This document shows positions 22,726 through 30,474 of a DNA stretch of 64,000 nucleotides, one piece after another. Position 1 is the stretch's first letter; every line of letters starts with the position of its first letter. The stretch covers positions 83,440-147,439 of the forward strand of contig NZ_LGEG01000149.1 of assembly GCF_001280125.1 (NCBI RefSeq), written 5' to 3'. Both the position numbers and the translations under genes were made by a program. Below the pieces are notes generated by a model. That model saw only the letters and a program-made list of their open reading frames with translations. It was not told the origin of the DNA and did not search any database. The stretch comes from Streptomyces sp. NRRL F-6492. GTDB taxonomy: Bacteria; Actinomycetota; Actinomycetes; Streptomycetales; Streptomycetaceae.

Positions 22726-23248
22726 CCACCGGCTCGTGCGGCGCCGCTCCCGGCTCCGGGGCCGCCGGGGCCAGGGGCAGTGCCGCCCAGATGATCTTGC
22801 CGCCGCTCGCGGTGTGCTCGACGTCGCAGGCGCCGCCGGCCTCCTGGGCGATCTCGCGGACCAGGAGCAGGCCCCGGCCGCCGGTCTGACCCCAGTCGGC
22901 CTCCAGGGCCTTGGGACGGTAGGGGTGGTTGTCCTCGACGGACACCCGGATCCACTCGGGGCCGATCGCCACCTCGACCGCTATCTCCGGGGACAGCAGC
23001 GCCGCGTGCCGCACGGCGTTGGTGACCAGCTCGGAGACGATCAGCAGCAGGCCGTCCATGATCTCGTCGTGGAGGGGGACGCCCTGGCGGACCAGCAGGT
23101 CGCGCACGGCGTGCCGGGCCTGCGGGACGGAGACGTCGACCGCGGCAGCGGTGAAGCGCCAGACTCCTTCGTAGGACGGGTGCCGGGTGGGGCCGCTTTC
23201 GCTGGGCTCCACCGTCCGGTTCCCGCCCTCGTGCTCGATTCTCGCCAC
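22691..23248 (-). CDS. GHKL ATP-binding regulator, anti-sigma factor/SpoIIAB-like (HATPase_c_2)
   Basis: The product is 185 aa. Residues about 30-150 are a GHKL ATPase domain: ELVTNAVRHA (N box), VEDNHPYRP (G1-like) and GGRGLLLVREIAQEAG (G2). Such small proteins are common in Streptomyces as anti-sigma kinases or regulators of development. The N-terminus (about 30 residues) and the Pro/Ala-rich C-terminus are variable. The C-terminal 11 codons are antisense to the end of idi. No sigma or anti-anti-sigma gene is adjacent, so its partner is not evident. Confidence 0.82.
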   Translation of the reverse strand: MARIEHEGGNRTVEPSESGPTRHPSYEGVWRFTAAAVDVSVPQARHAVRDLLVRQGVPLHDEIMDGLLLIVSELVTNAVRHAALLSPEIAVEVAIGPEWIRVSVEDNHPYRPKALEADWGQTGGRGLLLVREIAQEAGGACDVEHTASGGKIIWAALPLAPAAPEPGAAPHEPVVTSPRTDPSTP

Positions 23249-23342
23249 GGATCGAGTCTTGGCAATGCGCGGGGGCGGACCGGCCTACTGACCAGAAGTC
23301 GACACTTATCGGCCGCCTTCTGATCGGGTGAGTATGCCGATG

Positions 23343-23807
23343 TCAGTTGTTCGACCGATTGCGCACGCTTTCTGAGGACTCCGGAAAGGGCTCCGCGGAG
23401 GACCCCCGAGGCGGCTTCGGGGCGGGACCGGAAACCGGCTCCGGCGGGGTCACCATACTGACGATCCGTCGGCCCCCCACCCCGATCGCGATCAGGCCGA
23501 GGCCGTCGAAGAGCAGCGCGAGCGAGAAGAAGGCCCCGAGGACGTACCAGCTGCTGTGCGGCCAGTCGAACAGGGCGAGCAGACCGAGCAGCAGGCCGAA
23601 GGCCCCCTGGAGGAGGGTCCAGCCGAAGAGCAGCATCGAGGTCAGGGTGGCGGCGCCCGTGTGGACCAGGCCGACGATCCCGCCGACCACGAGCAGGGCG
23701 CCGAGCACGGCGAGCCGACCGAAGCCGCGGTCGAACTCCTTGCCCCGGCGCCGCATCTCTCCGGCCGGATCGGGGACGGCCTCCGCCTCGCGGTGGTCCT
23801 CGGCCAT
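23343..23807 (-). CDS. HdeD/DUF308-like small membrane protein
   Basis: The product is 154 aa with four hydrophobic helices (about residues 30-120) arranged in two hairpins, the last containing SLALLFDGLGLIAIGVGG. Both ends are charged and soluble, with a Pro/Ser-rich tail. This is a two-hairpin relative of the HdeD/DUF308 family; its function is not established. The ATG at 23807 has a GAGGAGG ribosome-binding site about 7 nt upstream. It is divergent from the enoyl-CoA hydratase gene (69 bp between starts). Confidence 0.7.
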   Translation of the reverse strand: MAEDHREAEAVPDPAGEMRRRGKEFDRGFGRLAVLGALLVVGGIVGLVHTGAATLTSMLLFGWTLLQGAFGLLLGLLALFDWPHSSWYVLGAFFSLALLFDGLGLIAIGVGGRRIVSMVTPPEPVSGPAPKPPRGSSAEPFPESSESVRNRSNN

Positions 23808-23876
23808 CCGGTGCCTCCTCGGCAGGGCGACCCCTTCCTGATCGTACGTTCGGGCGCGCCGGATAGCATCCGGCCC

Positions 23877-24620
23877 ATGGAGCCGCAGCTGAAGGCCAGC
23901 GTCACGGACGGGATCGCCACCGTCGTCATCGCCAACCCCGCCAAGCGCAACGCGATGAGCGCCGGCATGTGGCGCGCCCTGCCGGACGTCCTGGAGCGGC
24001 TCGCCGCCGACCCGGAGGTCCGGGTCCTGGTGCTGACCGGCGAGGGCGACACCTTCTGCGCCGGGGCGGACATCTCGGCGCTGCGGGAGCCCGGGGACGA
24101 GCAGCAGAGCCTGGCGGTACGGGCGGAGGAGGCCCTCGCGGCCTTCCCCAAGCCGACCCTGGCGGCCGTCCGGGGCTTCTGCGTCGGGGGCGGCAGTCAG
24201 CTGGCGGCCGCCTGCGACCTGCGGTTCGCCGAGGAGGGCGCCCGCTTCGGGATCACCCCCGCGAAGCTCGGCATCGTCTACCCGTCCTCGTCGACCCGCC
24301 GCCTCGCCGCCCTCGTGGGCCCCTCGGCCGCCAAGTACCTGCTGTTCTCCGGCGAACTGATCGACGCGGAGCGGGCGCTGCGGACGGGGCTCGTGGACGA
24401 GCTCCACCCGGTGGGCGAACTGGACGAGCGGGTGGAGACCTTCTGCCGGGTGCTCGCCTCCCGCTCGCTGCTCACCCAGGCGGCGGCCAAGGAGTTCGCC
24501 GACGGGCGCGCGGACCGGGACGGGCACTGGGCGGAGCAGGCGCGCGGCAGCGGCGACGCCGCGGAGGGCGTCGCCGCCTTCCTGGAGCGCCGCCCGCCCC
24601 GCTTCACGTACGGAATCTGA
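23877..24620 (+). CDS. Enoyl-CoA hydratase/isomerase family protein
   Basis: The product is 247 aa, a crotonase fold. VIANPAKRNAMSAGMW, LTGEGDTFCAGADISAL (first oxyanion-hole strand) and AAVRGFCVGGGSQLAAACDLRFA (second oxyanion Gly) are present. In the position of the second hydratase Glu the text reads GITPAKLGIVYPSSSTRRL, so only part of the Glu pair is obvious and the reaction may be isomerisation or another CoA chemistry. It stands alone and converges on the PfpI gene with 12 bp between stops. Confidence 0.88.
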   Translation: MEPQLKASVTDGIATVVIANPAKRNAMSAGMWRALPDVLERLAADPEVRVLVLTGEGDTFCAGADISALREPGDEQQSLAVRAEEALAAFPKPTLAAVRGFCVGGGSQLAAACDLRFAEEGARFGITPAKLGIVYPSSSTRRLAALVGPSAAKYLLFSGELIDAERALRTGLVDELHPVGELDERVETFCRVLASRSLLTQAAAKEFADGRADRDGHWAEQARGSGDAAEGVAAFLERRPPRFTYGI

Positions 24621-24632
24621 GCCCCGTACGGG

Positions 24633-25271
24633 CTACTCGGTCCCCGTCCGTCCGGCCTCCGCGCGCCACTTCGCGACGAGTTCGGCCGGGGCCTTCTCCG
24701 GCGAGCCCGCGTCGTAGGGCGGCTGGGGGTCGTACTCGGTGAGCAGCTGGACCGTCTGGGCCGTCTCGTCCCCGGCGATCCGGCCGAGCAGGTGGAGCGC
24801 CATGTCGATGCCGGAGGAGACCCCGGCGGCGGTGACGTACTTGCCGTCGAAGACGACCCGCTCGCCGGTGGGCTCGACGCCGAGGGCCCGCAGCTCGTCG
24901 AAGGCGAGCCAGTGGGTGGTCGCCCGGCGGCCGTCGAGCAGGCCCGCGGCGGCGAGGACCAGCGAGCCGGTGCAGACGGAGGTGGTCCAGGTGCTGGTGG
25001 CGTCGGCCGCGCGGAGCCAGTCGAGGACCTCAGGGTCGTCCATGGCCGCCCGGACGTCGGGGCCGCCGGGCACGAGGACGATGTCCGGGGCCGGGACCTC
25101 GGCGAGGGTCCGGTCGGCGACGAGGGCGAGGCTGTCCTGGTCGTTGCGGACCGGGCCGCGCTCCTTGGCCACGAAGACGGTCTCGGCGCCGGGGAGCCGG
25201 GCGAGCAGCTCGTACGGTCCGACGGCGTCGAGGGCGGTGAACCGGTCGTGGAGAAGGACGGCGATCTGCAC
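24633..25271 (-). CDS. DJ-1/PfpI family protein, isonitrile hydratase-like
   Basis: The product is 212 aa with a flavodoxin-like DJ-1 fold. The nucleophile elbow is TTSVCTGSLVLAAAGLLDG, followed by RRATTHWLAFDEL. The CTGS-x9-LLxG-x-xATTHW pattern is typical of the isonitrile hydratase/amidotransferase-like branch. VLVPGG appears earlier. It lies 34 bp downstream of a GlxA-type regulator whose N-terminal domain is a relative of this protein, and the two probably form one transcript. Its substrate is unknown. Confidence 0.87.
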   Translation of the reverse strand: MQIAVLLHDRFTALDAVGPYELLARLPGAETVFVAKERGPVRNDQDSLALVADRTLAEVPAPDIVLVPGGPDVRAAMDDPEVLDWLRAADATSTWTTSVCTGSLVLAAAGLLDGRRATTHWLAFDELRALGVEPTGERVVFDGKYVTAAGVSSGIDMALHLLGRIAGDETAQTVQLLTEYDPQPPYDAGSPEKAPAELVAKWRAEAGRTGTE

Positions 25272-25305
25272 GGGGGTTCCTCTCGGTAGGTGGTGGGGGG
25301 CGGGT

Positions 25306-26277
25306 TCAGCGGACGGGAACGTGAAAACGGCGGCGGTACTCCGCCGGGGCGGTCTCCAGGGCCTTGAGGAAGGCGCGGCGCATCGCCTCCGGCGTCCCGT
25401 AGCCCGAGGCGCGGGCGACCTCCTCGACGCCGAGCGAGGTGTCCTCCAGGAGGCGGCGGGCGTGTTCGAGCCGGACCCGGTCGACGTAGCGGCCGGGGGG
25501 CGTGCCCGTCTCGGCGTGGAAGGCGCGGGCGAAGTGGCGGGGCGAGAGCCGGACGCGGGCGGCGAGCGCCTCGACGGAGAGGTCCGCGTCCGGGTGCTCG
25601 GTGATCCAGTGCTGGAGGTCGCGCAGCGGCTCCCGGCGGGCGGTCTGGGCGGACAGCTGGACGCTGAACTGGGCCTGGTTGCCGGGGCGGCGCAGGAACA
25701 CGACCAGGTGGCGGGCGACGGTGAGGGCGGCGTCCCGGCCGAGGTCCTCCTCGACCAGGGCGAGCGCCAGGTCGATCCCGGCGGTGACCCCGGCCGAGGT
25801 GGAGACGCGCCCGTCCCGTACGAAGATCGGGTCGGGGTCCACGTCGACCCCGGGGTAGCGGCGGGCGAGGTGTTCGCAGGCGTTCCAGTGGGTGGTCGCC
25901 CGGTGTCCGTCGAGGAGTCCGGCCTCGGCGAGGAGCAGCGCCCCGGTGCAGACGGAGACCAGGCGCCGGGCGCGCGGGCCGTGCGTCCGCAGCCAGTCGA
26001 TCAGCGCCGGGTCGGGCGTCCGGGTGCCCTCGCCGCCGGGGACCACCAGGGTGTGCGGCGGGCCGTCGGCGACGGCGTCCGCGAGCGTGGTGTCGGGGAG
26101 CAGGCGCAGCCCGCTCTGCGTGCGGACCGGGCCGCCGTCCGGGGAGGCCGTGCGGATCGGGTAGGCGGACGGGTCCCCGGTGGCCCGGCCGGCACCGGCG
26201 AACACCTCGACGGGTCCGGAGACGTCGAGGCTCAGGACGCCGTCGAAGAGGACGACGAGGACGGGGCGCTGTGGCAT
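25306..26277 (-). CDS. GlxA family regulator: DJ-1/PfpI domain plus AraC-type HTH
   Basis: The product is 323 aa. Residues 1-190 are a DJ-1-like sensor domain (SVCTGALLLAEAGLLDGHRATTHW, keeping the Cys). Residues about 220-320 are an AraC double HTH (LSVEALAARVRLSPRHFARAFHAETG, then LGVEEVARASGYGTPEAMRRAF). I chose the ATG at 26277 over the upstream ATG at 26310, because GGAG lies 3 nt before it and homologues begin near this residue. The paired PfpI gene follows. The upstream gap carries a 37-bp duplication and a 16-bp palindrome. Confidence 0.9.
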   Translation of the reverse strand: MPQRPVLVVLFDGVLSLDVSGPVEVFAGAGRATGDPSAYPIRTASPDGGPVRTQSGLRLLPDTTLADAVADGPPHTLVVPGGEGTRTPDPALIDWLRTHGPRARRLVSVCTGALLLAEAGLLDGHRATTHWNACEHLARRYPGVDVDPDPIFVRDGRVSTSAGVTAGIDLALALVEEDLGRDAALTVARHLVVFLRRPGNQAQFSVQLSAQTARREPLRDLQHWITEHPDADLSVEALAARVRLSPRHFARAFHAETGTPPGRYVDRVRLEHARRLLEDTSLGVEEVARASGYGTPEAMRRAFLKALETAPAEYRRRFHVPVR

Positions 26278-26330
26278 GGCTCCATCCTTGGCGGGGCAGA
26301 GGGTGTCCACAAGGACGAGGACCCCACCTT

Positions 26331-26415
26331 TCCTGCCGTCGCCGTCGTCGGTCCTGTCGCCGTCGTCGCCGTCGCTGCTCCTGCCATCGCCGTCGTCGGT
26401 CCTGTCGCCGTCGTC
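26331..26415. repeat. 37-bp direct duplication in a divergent promoter region
   Basis: Two copies, 26331-26367 and 26379-26415, differ at one base and repeat with a 48-bp period. Each is built of GTCGCC-like hexamers. They lie between the GlxA-type regulator and the SCO6745-family gene, where both promoters must be. Confidence 0.75.
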
Positions 26416-26444
26416 AGTGGAGGGGGGTGCGCCTGTTCCCGTCG

Positions 26445-26460
26445 TACCGACCAGTCGGTA
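26445..26460. promoter_or_regulatory. Perfect 16-bp palindromic operator candidate
   Basis: TACCGACCAGTCGGTA has perfect 7-bp arms and a 2-bp centre. It ends 11 bp before the ATG of the SCO6745-family gene. TACCGAC-type dyads are typical TetR-family operators (ACCGAC..GTCGGT). No TetR gene is adjacent, so the regulator would be encoded elsewhere. Confidence 0.65.
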
Positions 26461-26471
26461 ACGTTCGGGGC

Positions 26472-27338
26472 ATGACGAATGCCCTGCCGCCGCGCGCCGG
26501 ACGCCGCTGCCACAACGCCCTGAACCCGCTGCACTCCTCGCTGTACTTCTCGCCCGACCTGGACCGCGAGTTCTCCGCCCTCGGCTTCACCGACCCGAGC
26601 GCGATGCGGCTCGCCGCCCGCAGCGCCCCGCTCGGCGCGGTGGGCGCGGGCACGGTCGCCGCGACCTTCTACAACTACAACCACGAGCTGCTCGCCCGGC
26701 ACCTGCCCGCCGTGTGGGAGACCGCCTCCCCCGCCGAGGTCCTGGCCGCGCGGCTGCGCACCGTCGACACCACCCTGCGCCGGCTGCTCGGCGAGGACGC
26801 CGTCGCCTCCCCGGAGATGAGCGAGGCGGCGGAGCTGGCGCTGCGCGCCGCCGAGGCCTGCACGCGGCACGCCCGGCCCCTGTACTCGGCCAACGCCGAC
26901 CTGCCGGTCCCCGAGGAGCCCCACCTCGCCTACTGGCACGCCGCCACCCTGCTGCGCGAGCACCGGGGCGACGGGCACCTCGCGGCCCTGCTCTCCGCCG
27001 GGCTCGACCCCGTCGAGGCCCTCGCCTCGCACACCGCCACCGGCAGGGGCATGGCCCCGCGCTGGGCCCTCAGCTCCCGGGGCTGGCGGCGCACCGACTG
27101 GGAGGCGGCGGTGGCGCGGCTGCGCGACCGGGGCGTGATCGACGCCCAGGGCGAGCTGACCGAGGCCGGGACGGCCCTGCGCGCCGAGCTCGAGGAGCAC
27201 ACCGACCGGCTGGACACCGCCCCGTACGAGCACCTCGGCGCGGCCGGCGTCGAGCGCCTCACCGAGCTGGGGCGCGGCTTCCTCTTCGCGGCGGCGGCCG
27301 CGGGCGCCTTCCCGGAGGACCTCGTCGGCAAGGGCTGA
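26472..27338 (+). CDS. SCO6745 family protein (uncharacterised, helical)
   Basis: The product is 288 aa. It begins with AGRRCHNALNPLHSSLYFSPD, the hallmark of the family named after S. coelicolor SCO6745. The N-terminal two thirds look all-helical, with conserved His residues (NYNHELL, AYWHAATLLREHRGDGHLAAL). The C-terminal third resembles a winged-helix region (WRRTDWEAAVARLRDRGVID). The function is unknown to me. The start codon follows a 16-bp palindrome by 11 bp, so the transcript may be leaderless or have a very short leader; no clear ribosome-binding site is present. Confidence 0.85.
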   Translation: MTNALPPRAGRRCHNALNPLHSSLYFSPDLDREFSALGFTDPSAMRLAARSAPLGAVGAGTVAATFYNYNHELLARHLPAVWETASPAEVLAARLRTVDTTLRRLLGEDAVASPEMSEAAELALRAAEACTRHARPLYSANADLPVPEEPHLAYWHAATLLREHRGDGHLAALLSAGLDPVEALASHTATGRGMAPRWALSSRGWRRTDWEAAVARLRDRGVIDAQGELTEAGTALRAELEEHTDRLDTAPYEHLGAAGVERLTELGRGFLFAAAAAGAFPEDLVGKG

Positions 27339-27464
27339 GAGGCGGCCGGCGGGCCGTGCGGAACACGCGAGGACGTCCGGGCCGGGTCGGTTGCCGCGTC
27401 CGGGTGACCGACCCGGCACAATGCAGTCGCAAGCTTGAGGCACGAGAAGGCGAGTCGGGACACC

Positions 27465-29924
27465 GTGACGACGTCCATCGAAGCAAGGATCGCCGAGGAG
27501 CTCGGCGTACGCGAGCGACAGGTGAGGGCAGCCGTCGAGCTCCTCGACGGCGGTTCGACCGTGCCGTTCATCGCGCGCTACCGCAAGGAAGCGACCGAGA
27601 CGCTCGACGACGCGCAGCTGCGCACCCTGGAGGAGCGGCTGCGCTATCTGCGCGAGCTGGAGGACCGCCGGTCGGCGGTCCTCGACTCGGTGCGCGAGCA
27701 GGGCAGGCTGACGGAGGAGCTGGAGGCCCGGATCCGGGCCGCCGACACCAAGGCGCGCCTGGAGGACATCTACCTGCCCTTCAAGCCGAAGCGCCGGACC
27801 AAGGCGCAGATCGCCCGCGAGGCCGGTCTGGAGCCGCTGGCGGAGGGGCTGCTCGCGGATCCGTCCGTGGAGCCGTCGGCGTCCGCGGCGGGCTTCGTGG
27901 ACCCGGACAGGGGCGTCGCGGACGCGGCGGCGGCCCTGGAGGGCGCGCGGGCGATCCTCGCGGAGAAGTTCTCCGAGGACGCCGACCTCATCGGCGAGCT
28001 GCGCGAGCGCATGTGGGGCCGGGGCCGCCTGGTGTCGAAGGTCCGCGAGGGCAAAGGCGACAGCAAAGAGGGGCCCGGGGCGAAGTTCGCGGACTACTTC
28101 GACTTCGCGGAGCCGTTCACGGCGCTCCCCTCGCACCGGGTGCTCGCCATGCTGCGCGGCGAGAAGGAGGACGTGCTCGCCCTGGAGCTGGAGCCGGAGG
28201 AGCCCGTCGAGGGCCCTTCCTCGTACGAGGGGATCGTCGCGCACCGCTTCGGCGTCGCCGACCGGGGGCGCCCCGGGGACAAGTGGCTCCAGGACACGGT
28301 CCGCTGGTCCTGGCGGACCCGGATCCTGGTCCACCTCGGGATCGACCTGCGGCTGCGGCTGCGGACGGCCGCCGAGGACGAGGCGGTCCGGGTCTTCGCG
28401 GCGAACCTGCGCGACCTGCTGCTCGCCGCCCCGGCCGGCACCCGGGCGACCCTGGGCCTCGACCCCGGTTTCCGTACGGGCGTGAAGGTCGCCGTCGTCG
28501 ACGCGACCGGCAAGGTCGTGGCCACCGACACGATCTACCCCCACGTCCCCGCCAACAAGTGGGACCAGGCCCTGGCGGCGCTCGCGCGGCTCGCGAAGGA
28601 GCACGCGGTCGAGCTGGTCGCGATCGGCAACGGCACGGCCTCCCGCGAGACCGACCGGCTGGCGACCGAACTCATCGCCAAGCACCCCGAGTTGAACCTG
28701 ACCAAGGTGATGGTCTCGGAGGCCGGCGCCTCGGTCTACTCGGCCTCCGCGTTCGCCTCGCAGGAACTCCCGGGCCTGGACGTGTCGTTGCGCGGCGCCG
28801 TCTCCATCGCCCGGCGGCTCCAGGACCCGCTGGCGGAGCTGGTGAAGATCGACCCGAAGTCGATCGGCGTCGGCCAGTACCAGCACGACCTCGCCGAGGT
28901 GAAGCTCTCGCGCTCGCTGGACGCGGTGGTCGAGGACTGTGTGAACGGCGTCGGCGTGGACGTCAACACCGCCTCCGCGCCGCTCCTTTCGCGCGTCTCC
29001 GGCATCAGCTCCGGTCTCGCGGAGAACATCGTCGCGCACCGGGACGCCAACGGTCCCTTCCGCTCCCGCAGGGCGCTCAAGGACGTGGCCCGGCTCGGCC
29101 CGAAGGCGTACGAGCAGTGCGCGGGCTTCCTGCGCATCCGGGGCGGCGAGGACCCGCTGGACGCCTCCTCCGTGCACCCGGAGGCGTACCCGGTGGTGCG
29201 CCGGATGGCGAAGACGACGGGCGGCGAGGTCGCGGCGCTGATCGGCGACACGGGCACGCTGCGCTCGCTGCGGGCGGGCGACTTCGTGGACGAGACCTTC
29301 GGTCTGCCGACGGTGACGGACATCCTCCGCGAGCTGGAGAAGCCGGGCCGCGACCCGCGTCCGGCGTTCCGGACGGCCACCTTCAAGGACGGCGTCGAGA
29401 AGATCGGCGACCTGGCGTCCGGGATGGTCCTGGAGGGCGTCGTCACCAACGTGGCGGCGTTCGGGGCGTTCGTGGACGTCGGCGTGCACCAGGACGGGCT
29501 GGTGCACGTGTCCGCGATGTCGAAGACCTTCGTGAAGGACCCGCGCGACGTGGTGAAGCCCGGCGACGTGGTGAAGGTGAAGGTCCTCGACGTGGACGTC
29601 CCGCGCAAGCGGATCTCGCTGACGCTGCGGCTCGACGACGAGCCGGGCGCGGACGCGGCGGGCGGCGCCCCCCGGCGCGAGCGGGGCGACCGGGGCAACC
29701 AGGGCGACCGGGGCGAGCGCTCCGGCAGGCCGCCGCAGCAGCGGCAGGGCGGCGGCGGCGGTCGCCGGGCCGAGCGCGGAGACCGGGGCGACCGGGGCGA
29801 CCGGGGCGACCGGGGCGGCAACGGCCGGGACCGGGGCGCGGCCCCCGCTCCCGCCAACAGCGCGATGGCAGACGCCCTCCGCAAGGCGGGCCTGCTGGGC
29901 GAGGGCGGCGGCAAGCGGCGATAG
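27465..29924 (+). CDS. tex: Transcription accessory protein Tex with Gly/Arg/Asp-rich tail
   Basis: The product is 819 aa. Order of parts: Tex N-terminal helical domain (about 1-190), YqgF RNase-like fold (about 325-450, [17 protein letters not shown] and [13 protein letters not shown]), helix-hairpin-helix region (about 490-565, [14 protein letters not shown]) and S1 RNA-binding domain (about 643-715, [28 protein letters not shown]). After residue 725 comes a low-complexity RG/GD-rich tail of about 90 residues with repeated [10 protein letters not shown]. The start is GTG 27465, the N-terminus reading [14 protein letters not shown]. Tex binds nucleic acid and interacts with the transcription/translation machinery. 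Confidence 0.95.
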   Translation: MTTSIEARIAEELGVRERQVRAAVELLDGGSTVPFIARYRKEATETLDDAQLRTLEERLRYLRELEDRRSAVLDSVREQGRLTEELEARIRAADTKARLEDIYLPFKPKRRTKAQIAREAGLEPLAEGLLADPSVEPSASAAGFVDPDRGVADAAAALEGARAILAEKFSEDADLIGELRERMWGRGRLVSKVREGKGDSKEGPGAKFADYFDFAEPFTALPSHRVLAMLRGEKEDVLALELEPEEPVEGPSSYEGIVAHRFGVADRGRPGDKWLQDTVRWSWRTRILVHLGIDLRLRLRTAAEDEAVRVFAANLRDLLLAAPAGTRATLGLDPGFRTGVKVAVVDATGKVVATDTIYPHVPANKWDQALAALARLAKEHAVELVAIGNGTASRETDRLATELIAKHPELNLTKVMVSEAGASVYSASAFASQELPGLDVSLRGAVSIARRLQDPLAELVKIDPKSIGVGQYQHDLAEVKLSRSLDAVVEDCVNGVGVDVNTASAPLLSRVSGISSGLAENIVAHRDANGPFRSRRALKDVARLGPKAYEQCAGFLRIRGGEDPLDASSVHPEAYPVVRRMAKTTGGEVAALIGDTGTLRSLRAGDFVDETFGLPTVTDILRELEKPGRDPRPAFRTATFKDGVEKIGDLASGMVLEGVVTNVAAFGAFVDVGVHQDGLVHVSAMSKTFVKDPRDVVKPGDVVKVKVLDVDVPRKRISLTLRLDDEPGADAAGGAPRRERGDRGNQGDRGERSGRPPQQRQGGGGGRRAERGDRGDRGDRGDRGGNGRDRGAAPAPANSAMADALRKAGLLGEGGGKRR

Positions 29925-29944
29925 CGCCCGCCGGGGGGAGGGCG

Positions 29945-30349
29945 TTACGGCAGGAAGCGCAGGGCCCAGTCGGCGCGGTGGGCGACGGCGAGGTCGTCGT
30001 CCTCCGTCAGGGGCTGGAGGAGGCCGCGGGCCGTCTGCGGGTCCGCCTGGACCAGGTCGACGATCTCGGCGGCCAGGCCGTCCTGGTCGTCGCCCAGGTC
30101 GACGGCGGAGGCCCGCACCAGGACCGGGAGGCTGCCGGTGCCGCCGACGCCCGCGACGACGCCGCCGAGCAGCTCGCGGGCGTAGCCGTTGCGCTCCTCG
30201 ACCGCCCGGTCGAGCCCGGCCTCCAGACGCGGCAGCAGCTCCGGGCCGCCCGTCGCCGCGATCTCGTCGGCGAGGTCGATCGTCGCGTCGACGTCCGCGT
30301 CGAGGTCGTCCAGCATCGCGAGGAGCCGGGTGATGCCGTCGTCGGTCAT
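29945..30349 (-). CDS. 134-aa acidic helical protein, unknown function
   Basis: The product is 134 aa, strongly acidic and alpha-helical, with two or three repeated helix pairs (PELLPRLEAGLDRAVEERNGYARELLGGVV, then LPVLVRASAVDLGDDQDGLAAEIVDLV), reminiscent of a short HEAT-like solenoid. I do not recognise a named family. The ATG at 30349 has a GGAGG upstream. It converges on tex with 20 bp between stops and lies 125 bp downstream of the ABC-F gene on the same strand. Confidence 0.7.
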   Translation of the reverse strand: MTDDGITRLLAMLDDLDADVDATIDLADEIAATGGPELLPRLEAGLDRAVEERNGYARELLGGVVAGVGGTGSLPVLVRASAVDLGDDQDGLAAEIVDLVQADPQTARGLLQPLTEDDDLAVAHRADWALRFLP

Positions 30350-30474
30350 GTGGTGCCTCCTGAAGAGTGCCGTCCGCGGGGACGGGGCCGGCCGCGCCCC
30401 GCGGAGAGCGGTGTCCGTACAGTTCACGGCCCGGGTCGCGGCCGTGCAAGGCGGCGGCCCGGGCCGGGGGCGTC

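Noticed and set aside
26331..26415. CRISPR-like spaced repeats
   Set aside because: Only two copies, low-complexity GTCGCC composition, no cas genes in the window.
29922..29947. Hairpin between the tex stop and the convergent hypothetical gene
   Set aside because: Only an 8-bp stem with a mismatch that overlaps both stop codons; too weak to call as a terminator.
26232..30449. 1405-codon minus-strand open frame across the SCO6745 and tex genes
   Set aside because: It is the antisense shadow of G+C-biased coding sequence on the plus strand; the translation is Arg/Gly/Val-rich without domains, while the plus strand encodes clear families.
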